This document shows, one piece after another, positions 1-5,796 of a DNA stretch of 8,571 bases; position 1 is the first letter of the stretch, and every line of letters starts with the position of its first letter. A program made the translations under genes and the position numbers. Origin of the DNA: Lachnospiraceae bacterium. GTDB lineage: Bacteria > Bacillota_A > Clostridia > Lachnospirales > Lachnospiraceae. Under the pieces are notes generated by a model that saw only the letters and a list, made by a program, of their open reading frames with translations, ran no database searches and was not told where the DNA came from. The stretch spans positions 1 through 8,571 of the forward strand of contig VSOD01000166.1 of assembly GCA_009774655.1 (NCBI GenBank), in the 5' to 3' direction.

Positions 1-90
1 ATTAGAAATTTCGTTTTCGGCCTTGCAGGAGCTACCGTATATGGTTCCTGCAAGAGCCGGAAACAGAAATTTGTTATATCGTTTACTATA
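1..90 (+). repeat. Palindromic MITE-like repeat, copy A (left end cut by window edge)
   Basis: This copy matches the reverse complement of 5642-5742 along almost its whole length, and its outer end matches the remnants at 4157 and 7647. It begins inside the left inverted repeat (ATTAGAAATTT) and ends with AAATTTGTTATATCG followed by TTTACTATA. The centre is a hairpin: CTTGCAGGA near position 23 pairs with TCCTGCAAG near 47, flanked by a CGGC/GCCG outer stem. About 13 bp of the left end should lie before position 1. It sits directly 3' of serS, so its RNA hairpin could also act as a 3' end or stability element for the serS transcript. That last point is inference. Confidence 0.8.
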
Positions 91-138
91 TTTATTATAA
101 TACCTGATACATTCAAGATCGCTGATAATATTTTCCAT

Positions 139-1416
139 TTACCTTAATTCAGTCATACCGCCCATATACGGACGAAGCACTTCTGGAATCCGCACGGATC
201 CGTCAGCCTGCAGATTATTCTCCAAAAAGGCAATCAGCATTCTCGGCGGCGCCACAACTGTATTATTTAAGGTATGAGCAAAATACTTACCGTCTTTTCC
301 GTTCACACGGATGCGGAGTCTTCTAGCCTGCGCATCTCCCAGATTGGAGCAGCTTCCGACCTCAAAATATTTCTTCTGTCTGGGAGACCATGCTTCCACG
401 TCAAAAGATTTCACTTTCAGATCCGCCAGATCACCGGAACAGCACTCGATCGTCCTGACGGGAATATCCAGTGTGCGGAACAGATCTACCGTATTCTGCC
501 ACAGTTTTTCAAACCACATCGGAGATTCCTCCGGCTTACAGACAACGATCATCTCCTGTTTTTCAAACTGGTGTATCCGGTACACGCCTCTCTCCTCGAT
601 ACCGTGGGCACCTTTTTCCTTGCGGAAACAGGGAGAATAACTGGTCAGCGTGTGAGGCAGCTCCTCCTCCGGTATGATCGTATCAATAAACTTACCAATC
701 ATGGAATGCTCCGAAGTACCGATCAGATACAGATCTTCTCCCTCGATCTTATACATCATGGCATCCATCTCGGCAAAACTCATAACGCCGTCCACCACTG
801 CACTTCTGATCATAAAAGGCGGCACACAGTAAGTAAAACCTCTGCCGATCATAAAGTCTCTCGCATAAGAAATAACAGCAGAATGCAGTCTGGCAATATC
901 ACCCATCAGATAGTAAAAACCATTTCCGGCCACGCGTCCGGCAGCATCCATATCAATACCATGGAATCTCTCCATGATCTCTGTATGATAAGGAATATCA
1001 AAATCCGGCACCACCGGCTCACCGTACTTTTGAATCTCCACATTTTCAGAATCATCCTTACCAATCGGAACAGAAGGATCAATGATATTCGGAATCGTCA
1101 TCATATTCTTCTTGATCTTTTCACGAAGTTCGTTTTCCTTTTCTTCCAACTCTGCAAGACGGGCTGCGTTGGCCGCTACTTCTGCTTTCTTTGCCTCCGC
1201 TTCTTCTTTCTTACCCTGTCCCATCAAAGCGCCGATCTCCTTGGATATCTTATTCCTGCTGGCACGGATATCATCCGCTTCCTGCTGTGCTTTTCTGACT
1301 TCTGCATCCAACTCGATCACTTCATCCACAAGAGGAAGTTTGCTGTCCTGGAATTTCTTTTTGATATTCTCCTTAACTACATCCGGATTCTCTCTCAAAA
1401 ACTTAATGTCTATCAT
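139..1416 (-). CDS. serS: Seryl-tRNA synthetase
   Basis: Cytoplasmic class II aminoacyl-tRNA synthetase that charges tRNA-Ser (and tRNA-Sec where present) with serine through seryl-adenylate. The 425-aa length is normal for the family. Residues 1-105 form the N-terminal tRNA-binding arm, with a charged Lys/Glu/Ala-rich coiled coil at about 35-105. The class II core follows: a serine-pocket TSE at 234-236, motif 2 around FRKEKG (264-269) running into RGVYRIHQFEKQE (276-288), and motif 3 ending PPRMLIAFLEN (390-400) with the conserved Arg392. The protein ends RPYMGGMTELR. Motif 3 reads NNTVVAPPR rather than the GSGLAVGR style of E. coli; I recall this variant from other Clostridia. The ATG is preceded by a good GGAGG six bases upstream. 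The gene lies 78 bp behind the DUF4446 gene, so it may be co-transcribed with parAB or have its own promoter. The gap is too short for a T-box leader. Confidence 0.97.
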   Translation of the reverse strand: MIDIKFLRENPDVVKENIKKKFQDSKLPLVDEVIELDAEVRKAQQEADDIRASRNKISKEIGALMGQGKKEEAEAKKAEVAANAARLAELEEKENELREKIKKNMMTIPNIIDPSVPIGKDDSENVEIQKYGEPVVPDFDIPYHTEIMERFHGIDMDAAGRVAGNGFYYLMGDIARLHSAVISYARDFMIGRGFTYCVPPFMIRSAVVDGVMSFAEMDAMMYKIEGEDLYLIGTSEHSMIGKFIDTIIPEEELPHTLTSYSPCFRKEKGAHGIEERGVYRIHQFEKQEMIVVCKPEESPMWFEKLWQNTVDLFRTLDIPVRTIECCSGDLADLKVKSFDVEAWSPRQKKYFEVGSCSNLGDAQARRLRIRVNGKDGKYFAHTLNNTVVAPPRMLIAFLENNLQADGSVRIPEVLRPYMGGMTELR

Positions 1417-1494
1417 AATGTGCCTCCAATTTATTATATTATTTGTTTATAGTTTCGTGCTGCTTTTGCAAAAACACATTCTCTTTATAGTCTT

Positions 1495-2004
1495 CTAAAT
1501 ATCCATGGCAATATCCAGAGCTTCTCTTTCTTCCTCTCCCAGTGAAATGTCACACGATCCGTTTCTGATCTCTTTCGTGTAAGAGTAACATCCTTCCGTG
1601 CTGTGCACGCAGTTTAAGATAAAGCCACTGTTATTTTCATCCAGCAATGCAAGTGAAAAACTAAGCTGTCCGCCCATCTGGTTGAATGCATCGTATTTTA
1701 CAATACCAACTTTCTGGAAAGTACTGGCAAGTTTTTTATACAGAAATCTGATATCGCTTTTATTTTTTTCTGTAGAAGCTTTGATAAATCTGTTATCTTC
1801 GTAAAGACCAATAATGTCTTTTTCCAGGCTCTTGGCATTTTTACCTGACATGAACTTCTTATATTTCTTAGACAGCTTACTCAGCTTGACTGCCTGTACG
1901 ATCACCATTATGATCAATATCAGAATCAACGCATACGAAACAATAAACAAATATGTCAGATCAAATCCACTCAGCCCTATCATTTCCAGTAAATTATAAT
2001 TCAT
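1495..2004 (-). CDS. DUF4446 family membrane-anchored protein
   Basis: Protein of unknown function, 169 aa, that I assign to DUF4446 from its C-terminal half. It has one hydrophobic segment at about residues 16-40 (LTYLFIVSYALILILIIMVI), so it is probably anchored in the cytoplasmic membrane. A short basic, Lys-rich helix follows (about 41-60), then a soluble domain with the pattern KYDAFNQMGGQLSFSLALLD (about 103-122) and an acidic end (GEEEREALDIAMDI). AAAGG lies nine bases upstream of the ATG. The gene is 63 bp downstream of parB on the same strand; genes of this family commonly follow parB in Clostridia, which suggests but does not prove a link to chromosome or cell-envelope organisation. 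A -10-like TAAAAT occurs in the gap, but without a convincing -35 I do not call a promoter. Confidence 0.88.
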   Translation of the reverse strand: MNYNLLEMIGLSGFDLTYLFIVSYALILILIIMVIVQAVKLSKLSKKYKKFMSGKNAKSLEKDIIGLYEDNRFIKASTEKNKSDIRFLYKKLASTFQKVGIVKYDAFNQMGGQLSFSLALLDENNSGFILNCVHSTEGCYSYTKEIRNGSCDISLGEEEREALDIAMDI

Positions 2005-2067
2005 CTGTTCGTACCTTTCTCAGCCAATTATTTTATCTGCATGTACTACAATATTCTATACCTTTTT

Positions 2068-2982
2068 TCAGGATTTAGACAGCAGTTCAATAATCCTGTC
2101 CAGGTCATCATGATTATAAAATTCAATCTCCAGTTTACCGGCGCCGTTTCCCTTGGAAGAAATCTCGACCTTCGTTCCAAGAGACTGTTTCAATTTTTCC
2201 TCAATAGCCTCATAAATGATATCCAGACTTTTATCTTCTTTATTGCTCTCCTTCTTCGGCTTTTCCGGCTTATTCAGATCCTTGACGAGTTTTTCCACCT
2301 CTCGAACGCTTAACTTCTCATCAAATATCTTCTGTGCGATCATGTACTGCTGTTCCGGATCTTCGATAGAGATCAGCGCTCTGGCATGACCGGTGGAAAG
2401 CATATCATCAATGATCATCTGCTGCACTTCATCACACAGTTTCAAGAGCCGCATGGAGTTGGTAACGGCGGTTCTGCTCTTGGAAACCCTCTCCGCAACC
2501 TCATCCTGCTTGAGATTAAACTCTGTCAAAAGTCTCTTATAAGCCTGCGCTTCTTCGATCGGATTTAAGTCTTCTCTCTGGATATTTTCGATCAGGGAGA
2601 TTTCCACGATCTCCTGATCCGTATAGTCACGGATGATAACAGGAACTTCTTTTAATCCTGCCAGCTTAGCCGCACGCCAGCGACGCTCACCCGCTATGAT
2701 CTCATAATGTGTCTTCCGGTCCTGCACCAGAATAGGCTGCAAAAGTCCAAACTGCTTGATCGAATCCGCCAGTTCCTGCAGCGCATCTTCGTCAAAATTC
2801 TTTCTCGGCTGTTCCCTGTTAGGTTCTACCTGTGTAATTTTGACTACGGTTTCTGTCGCTTTACTGTCTTTACTCTCTTTATTTTCTTCTTTGCTGTCAG
2901 CCTTTTTTTCGGATGATACCGATCCCATGGGAATCAGGGAATCCAATCCTTTTCCTAAACCCCTTGATACTTTAGCCGCCAT
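2068..2982 (-). CDS. parB: Chromosome-partitioning protein ParB (Spo0J-like)
   Basis: Centromere-binding CTPase of the ParABS segregation system. It loads on parS, closes into a CTP-bound sliding clamp that spreads along DNA, recruits SMC, and stimulates ParA. The 304-aa length is typical. The N-terminal ParA-contact peptide reads GLGKGLDSLIP (8-18), followed by a Ser/Glu/Lys-rich linker (about 20-45). The CTP-binding N domain carries GERRWRA (98-104) and ENIQRED (132-138), both intact. A helix-turn-helix follows at about 157-180 (LKQDEVAERVSKSRTAVTN), then a second Glu/Lys-rich linker and a C-terminal dimerisation segment (about 260-304). The start ATG is three bases after the parA stop, and AAAGGG within the parA 3' end serves as ribosome-binding site, so translation is probably coupled. 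Its target sites are at 4061-4076 and 4109-4124. Confidence 0.97.
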   Translation of the reverse strand: MAAKVSRGLGKGLDSLIPMGSVSSEKKADSKEENKESKDSKATETVVKITQVEPNREQPRKNFDEDALQELADSIKQFGLLQPILVQDRKTHYEIIAGERRWRAAKLAGLKEVPVIIRDYTDQEIVEISLIENIQREDLNPIEEAQAYKRLLTEFNLKQDEVAERVSKSRTAVTNSMRLLKLCDEVQQMIIDDMLSTGHARALISIEDPEQQYMIAQKIFDEKLSVREVEKLVKDLNKPEKPKKESNKEDKSLDIIYEAIEEKLKQSLGTKVEISSKGNGAGKLEIEFYNHDDLDRIIELLSKS

Positions 2983-2985
2983 ACA

Positions 2986-3753
2986 CTATACACCCTTTCT
3001 ATTGATCACTTCATCAGCAAGTAACATATATGCTTCGGCTCCCGCAGACTTCGGATCATATAGATTGATCGGCTTGCCATAACTGGGCGCCTCAGCTAAT
3101 CTTATATTTCTGGGTATCACAGTTTTATATACATTTTGCTGTAAATGATTTTTTACATTCTCCACTACCTGCATGGAAAGGTTTGTTCTCGAATCGTACA
3201 TCGTAAATACAACACCTTCCATATCCAGTTCCGGATTCAGTCTTTCCTTTACAAGATTCACCGTATGAATCAACTGGCTCAAACCTTCCAGAGCATAATA
3301 CTCACACTGAATCGGCACCAGTACTGTGTCTGCCGTGGTCATGGAATTAATCGTCAACAGATTCAGTGAGGGAGGACAATCAATGATGATAAAATCAAAT
3401 ACATCCTTTACCCAGTCTACTTCATTTTTTAATATGTATTCCTTCTTGTCAATACCGATCAACTCAATCTCGGCCGCCGCCAGATTGACATTAGACGGAA
3501 TAACCGAAACACCCGGTATCACTTCCTTGATGATACATTCATTGATAGAACATTCCCCCAGGATCAATTCGTAAATTGTGTTATCCAGATCATTCTTTTC
3601 AATGCCGAATCCACTGGTTGTATTTCCCTGCGGATCCGTGTCGATCACCAAAACTTTTTTTCCTTTCTCTGCCAAAGAAGCAGATAGATTAATGGAAGTT
3701 GTCGTCTTACCAACTCCACCCTTCTGGTTTGCAATCGCAATCGTTCTTCCCAT
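2986..3753 (-). CDS. parA: Chromosome-partitioning ATPase ParA (Soj-like)
   Basis: Deviant Walker-type ATPase that binds nucleoid DNA non-specifically as an ATP dimer and is released by ParB, driving origin segregation; in Bacillus, Soj also regulates DnaA. From the ATG at 3753 the protein is 255 aa and starts MGRTIAIANQKGGVGKTT. The deviant P-loop KGGVGKTT is at 11-18, with both the signature Lys11 and Lys16. The Walker A' strand is VLVIDTDPQGN and Walker B is FIIIDCPPS. The C-terminal IPRNIRLAEAPSYGKPI is typical of Soj-type ParA. An in-frame GTG at 3771 would add MKVSII, but it abuts its only purine tract; the ATG has GAAGG 11 bases upstream and matches the family start, so I prefer it. 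First gene of a tightly packed parA-parB operon. Confidence 0.97.
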   Translation of the reverse strand: MGRTIAIANQKGGVGKTTTSINLSASLAEKGKKVLVIDTDPQGNTTSGFGIEKNDLDNTIYELILGECSINECIIKEVIPGVSVIPSNVNLAAAEIELIGIDKKEYILKNEVDWVKDVFDFIIIDCPPSLNLLTINSMTTADTVLVPIQCEYYALEGLSQLIHTVNLVKERLNPELDMEGVVFTMYDSRTNLSMQVVENVKNHLQQNVYKTVIPRNIRLAEAPSYGKPINLYDPKSAGAEAYMLLADEVINRKGV

Positions 3754-3775
3754 AATGATACTTACCTTCACCTTT

Positions 3776-3809
3776 CGTTTTGTAAAAATATTATTTTTTC
3801 GACAAAACG
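3776..3809 (-). promoter_or_regulatory. Long AT-rich hairpin in the parA 5' leader
   Basis: Perfect 8-bp arms CGTTTTGT (3776-3783) and ACAAAACG (3802-3809) enclose a further AAAAATA / TATTTTT pairing, giving up to 15 bp of stem with a three-base bulge and an extremely short loop. It lies between the promoter candidate (-10 at 3847-3852) and the parA start, and in the mRNA its 3' arm ends just before the purine-rich AAAGGTGAAGG used for translation. It could tune parA translation or mRNA stability, or be a DNA operator. The structure is seen; the role is inference. Confidence 0.45.
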
Positions 3810-3846
3810 CTTTCTCTCCAAAAACTTTGTTTTCTGTCCGCTTACG

Positions 3847-3875
3847 ATTATATCATTAAACAGAAAGATAATCTA
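3847..3875 (-). promoter_or_regulatory. Candidate sigma-A promoter for parA-parB
   Basis: On the minus strand a perfect -10 TATAAT (3847-3852) is preceded, after exactly 17 bp, by a weak -35 TAGATT (3870-3875; three of six match TTGACA). Transcription would begin near 3840 and give a leader of about 87 nt containing the hairpin at 3776-3809. The perfect -10 and correct spacing support it; the weak -35 limits confidence. Confidence 0.5.
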
Positions 3876-3941
3876 TATAAACTTTCCATATAAATTTTCC
3901 AAATTATACTCTACTTACTGTTTACAGTAACAGTCGCCGGT

Positions 3942-4033
3942 TGTTTCACGTATATCTTAGTTTCATTACTGCATTTTGACTAAAAAAGAATGTTTCACAA
4001 TAAGATTTCTATACAAAATTAGATGTTTCACGG
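3942..4033. repeat. Three degenerate parS half-sites
   Basis: The left arm of parS, TGTTTCAC, occurs at 3942, 3991 and 4024, each in the same orientation as the two perfect parS sites that follow. Full-length identity to the 16-bp parS palindrome, counted by eye, is about 12, 10 and 10 of 16. They lack the right arm GTGAAACA and are unlikely to load ParB efficiently. Five copies of an 8-mer in about 180 bp is far beyond chance, so they are probably decayed duplicates of parS or weak auxiliary contacts. Confidence 0.5.
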
Positions 4034-4060
4034 TACTGTTCACAATATATTGGGTTAGAT

Positions 4061-4076
4061 TGTTTCACGTGAAACA
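4061..4076. promoter_or_regulatory. parS site 1 (perfect)
   Basis: TGTTTCACGTGAAACA is a perfect 16-bp palindrome identical to the canonical Firmicutes parS bound by Spo0J/ParB. It lies about 310 bp upstream of parA. ParB should load here, hydrolyse CTP and slide outward. Confidence 0.95.
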
Positions 4077-4108
4077 TTATCTTGTGTCCATACTCCAAAT
4101 ATAGGGAA

Positions 4109-4124
4109 TGTTTCACGTGAAACA
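4109..4124. promoter_or_regulatory. parS site 2 (perfect)
   Basis: Second exact copy of TGTTTCACGTGAAACA, 48 bp (start to start) from site 1. Flanking bases also partly agree (ATT follows each site). Tandem perfect sites next to parAB mark this as a main ParB loading zone and an origin-proximal locus. Confidence 0.95.
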
Positions 4125-4156
4125 TTGTCTTTATTATTATAAAAACACTCACTTCT

Positions 4157-4180
4157 TATAGTTAACGGTATTAGAAATTT
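4157..4180 (+). repeat. Solo end of the palindromic repeat, copy C
   Basis: TATAGTTAACGGTATTAGAA plus ATTT is the left inverted repeat of the family seen complete at 5642-5742 (as its reverse complement). The match stops at about 4181, where unrelated sequence leads into the GNAT gene remnant. There is no hairpin core and no right end, so this is a truncated copy. It lies at the junction between the parS region and the accessory segment. Confidence 0.7.
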
Positions 4181-4193
4181 CCAAGTTTAAAAT

Positions 4194-4322
4194 TTACCCA
4201 ATAAAAACAAAGTTTTTGGGAAGTTCCATTTCATCATTCATTTTCACAAATCCATACTTTTTATAAAGGGGACGCCCTGCCTCAGTGGCTTCCAGAAAAA
4301 CCGTATTCTCCTTCGGTCTTAT
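4194..4322 (-). pseudogene. C-terminal fragment of a GNAT N-acetyltransferase
   Basis: The minus-strand frame reads ENTVFLEATEAGRPLYKKYG followed by FVKMNDEMEL, the last conserved part of the GNAT fold: the strand with LEAT, then G-x-x-L-Y-x-K-x-GF and the final M-E-L strand. Only 42 codons remain. An in-frame TAA at 4323-4325 precedes them, and no start codon or coenzyme-A-binding Q/RxxGxG/A motif is present, so about three quarters of a usual gene is missing. It ends with TAA at 4194-4196, close to repeat copy C. The substrate cannot be told. The fragment lies downstream of the pseudokinase gene on the same strand and was probably left by a deletion. Confidence 0.75.
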
Positions 4323-4346
4323 TTACATTGCATGAATCAACCTTGA

Positions 4347-5555
4347 CTACACCAGATCAGGTATCTTAATATCAATCTTAAACTCTCTGCCCATCCTGAT
4401 ATCAATGTTTCCGCCCAATACAAATACAATTTTCTTTATGGCGTCCAATCCAGAAGCCGTATCACCAATACAATCACTATCACCTTCATTATCAGAATAA
4501 CCAGCGCCAGCATCTACTTGATCTGCTTTTAAGTTGTTCTTCACATTGTCTTCTACAATATCAGAATAATCAATACCAATATGATCAGGCGCATTATCTT
4601 CTTTCCTGTCATATCTTCCCTTATTATCCTTGATCACTATCCAATACTTATACTTCTGCTTCTTCACCTTAATCGTAATCCTATGATCATCTGAATACGA
4701 AACAAAATCATTTATATACTCGACAATTATTCTATATGCAGCAACAAAAGCAATCTCTCTGGCGAAGTCAGAATGATCAATTCTAATATCATCTATATCT
4801 GCCTTAATACAAAAAGAACGATTCAAATGTAACGCATCGAAATATTCAGAAAGCATATCATTAAGGCTTACCTCATCAGATAATAAATTCAATTCCGAAG
4901 ACAAAAGATTTCTATGAAAAATCAGATCTTTAGCATCCGCAATTACCGTGCCAATATCCTGCTCTATTCCTGATAAAACCTGTTTCGCTTTTATCATATC
5001 CCCATCCCCGACTTCCCTATTGTCAGAAACCGATCTGATCTCAGGAATAAGCCGGGACAATATCTGTAAAGAAGAAACTTTCAAAGCAGAAAATTGTTTC
5101 ACGTGTAACATTTTCAAAAGATCAAACTTCAATTTATCCAGTCGTTCGACCTTTTCATACTCTGACTGAATATATCCCTGCAGACTGTCACACTCCAAAA
5201 TCAGCTTTTCTCTTTCTTTTCTGCACTGCTCTATGTCATCACGGTACAAGTTTTCTACCTTTCTCGGCAGGAAAACCTGCAGATCATTTTCCTCCTTGCT
5301 GAGCAATCCATTCATATAAGAATCAATTTCTTCTATTCTTTTTCTTTTTTCAGCCAACTCTGCAAGATGCTTTTCCAGTTCTTTTTTCATATCACTGTGT
5401 ATTTCACATAACACTTCATAACTGTTCCTGTCCATATCTATACTACCCATAACAATCATCACCGCCTCACATTTTATCTGATCAACTTTCCAACTTTCCT
5501 GATCCATGCCAGAAAGAATATACTGAGCACAACATCCGGCACATTGTAAATTCAT
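4347..5555 (-). CDS. Degenerate DegS-like sensor histidine kinase (probable pseudokinase)
   Basis: 402 aa, soluble, no membrane segment. Residues about 52-150 are a charged coiled coil like the DegS sensor region, including FLPRKVENL (95-103). A dimerisation-helix region follows: SSLQILSRLIPEI (161-173) matches the SSLQ stretch of the HDSSLQ box in DegS/HisKA_3 kinases, but the preceding His-Asp is Lys159-Val160. The ATPase-like domain is also altered. The N-box reads RIIVEYIND (275-283) with Asp in place of the key Asn. The G1 box DxGxG is reduced to DNKGR (310-314). The lid is replaced by a strongly acidic stretch of about 50 residues (317-367). The GL of the G2 box (369-370) and the closing GGNIDI...KIDIKIP remain. 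Autophosphorylation is therefore unlikely, yet the frame is fully open. No response-regulator gene is adjacent. The ATG at 5555 has no good ribosome-binding site; the ATG at 5459 (residue 33) has GAGG five bases upstream and may be the true start. It could be a regulatory pseudokinase or a gene in decay. Confidence 0.7.
   Translation of the reverse strand: MNLQCAGCCAQYILSGMDQESWKVDQIKCEAVMIVMGSIDMDRNSYEVLCEIHSDMKKELEKHLAELAEKRKRIEEIDSYMNGLLSKEENDLQVFLPRKVENLYRDDIEQCRKEREKLILECDSLQGYIQSEYEKVERLDKLKFDLLKMLHVKQFSALKVSSLQILSRLIPEIRSVSDNREVGDGDMIKAKQVLSGIEQDIGTVIADAKDLIFHRNLLSSELNLLSDEVSLNDMLSEYFDALHLNRSFCIKADIDDIRIDHSDFAREIAFVAAYRIIVEYINDFVSYSDDHRITIKVKKQKYKYWIVIKDNKGRYDRKEDNAPDHIGIDYSDIVEDNVKNNLKADQVDAGAGYSDNEGDSDCIGDTASGLDAIKKIVFVLGGNIDIRMGREFKIDIKIPDLV
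5095..5110. promoter_or_regulatory. Near-perfect parS inside the pseudokinase gene
   Basis: TGTTTCACGTGTAACA matches parS at 15 of 16 positions; only position 12 differs (T for A), in the right arm. The inner CACGTG and both ends are kept. It is about 990 bp from parS site 2. In the coding strand it covers the codons for Met-Leu-His-Val-Lys-Gln (residues 149-154). Single mismatches are often tolerated in Firmicutes parS sites, so it may bind ParB. Confidence 0.5.
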
Positions 5556-5582
5556 ACTCTAATCATATAACAAAACAAAAAA

Positions 5583-5610
5583 TATGAAAACCCTGACCGT
5601 CCTTTTCATA
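5583..5610. promoter_or_regulatory. Inverted repeat upstream of the pseudokinase gene
   Basis: TATGAAAA (5583-5590) and TTTTCATA (5603-5610) form a perfect 8-bp inverted repeat with a 12-base spacer, 28 bp from the start at 5555. On the minus strand it is followed by TTTTTTG, so it resembles a weak leftward terminator, but the AT-rich stem argues against a strong one. An operator for the minus-strand gene is equally possible. Seen in sequence; function open. Confidence 0.3.
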
Positions 5611-5641
5611 ATTGCACACTTTACCATTTAAGTATATAATA

Positions 5642-5742
5642 TATAATAAGCGACATAACAAATCTCTATTTCCGGCTCTTGCAGAAGTCATATACGGAAG
5701 TACCTGCAGGCCAAAACAAAATTTCTAATATCATTAACTATA
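5642..5742 (-). repeat. Palindromic MITE-like repeat, copy B (full length)
   Basis: Complete 101-bp copy, inverted relative to copies A, C and D. Its plus-strand left end TATAATAAGCGACATAAC and right end AATATCATTAACTATA are imperfect inverted repeats of each other. Inside lie CCGGCTCTTGCAG and CTGCAGGCC, arms of a long stem around a near-palindromic centre (ATATACGGAAG). It begins and ends with TATA, compatible with insertion at a TA dinucleotide. No open reading frame fits inside, so any movement would need a transposase in trans. It separates the minus-strand pseudokinase gene from the plus-strand Fe-S operon and may influence both promoters. Confidence 0.8.
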
Positions 5743-5796
5743 AGAAGACAAAGAACAGATTTCACATCAAATACATATAAAGAGGTTCACAAAATA

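Noticed and set aside
274..1452. Long plus-strand open frame of 392 codons opposite serS
   Set aside because: It is the antisense of a clearly conserved serS gene; the product has no recognisable domain and is rich in His/Arg/Ile as expected for a shadow frame.
1448..1457. Possible fifth repeat end, TATAGTTTCG
   Set aside because: Only the first seven bases agree with the repeat terminus and no second end or core follows; chance in AT-rich DNA.
1417..1494. T-box riboswitch leader for serS
   Set aside because: The intergenic gap is only 78 bp and has no T-box core sequence or specifier hairpin.
3754..3771. GTG start six codons upstream for parA
   Set aside because: The nearest purine tract abuts the GTG with no spacing, and ParA family proteins begin at the MGR/MGK-type start used here.
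3772..4193. Replication origin (oriC)
   Set aside because: I see no TTATCCACA-type DnaA boxes on either strand and no dnaA or dnaN; the region is explained by parS, promoter and leader signals.
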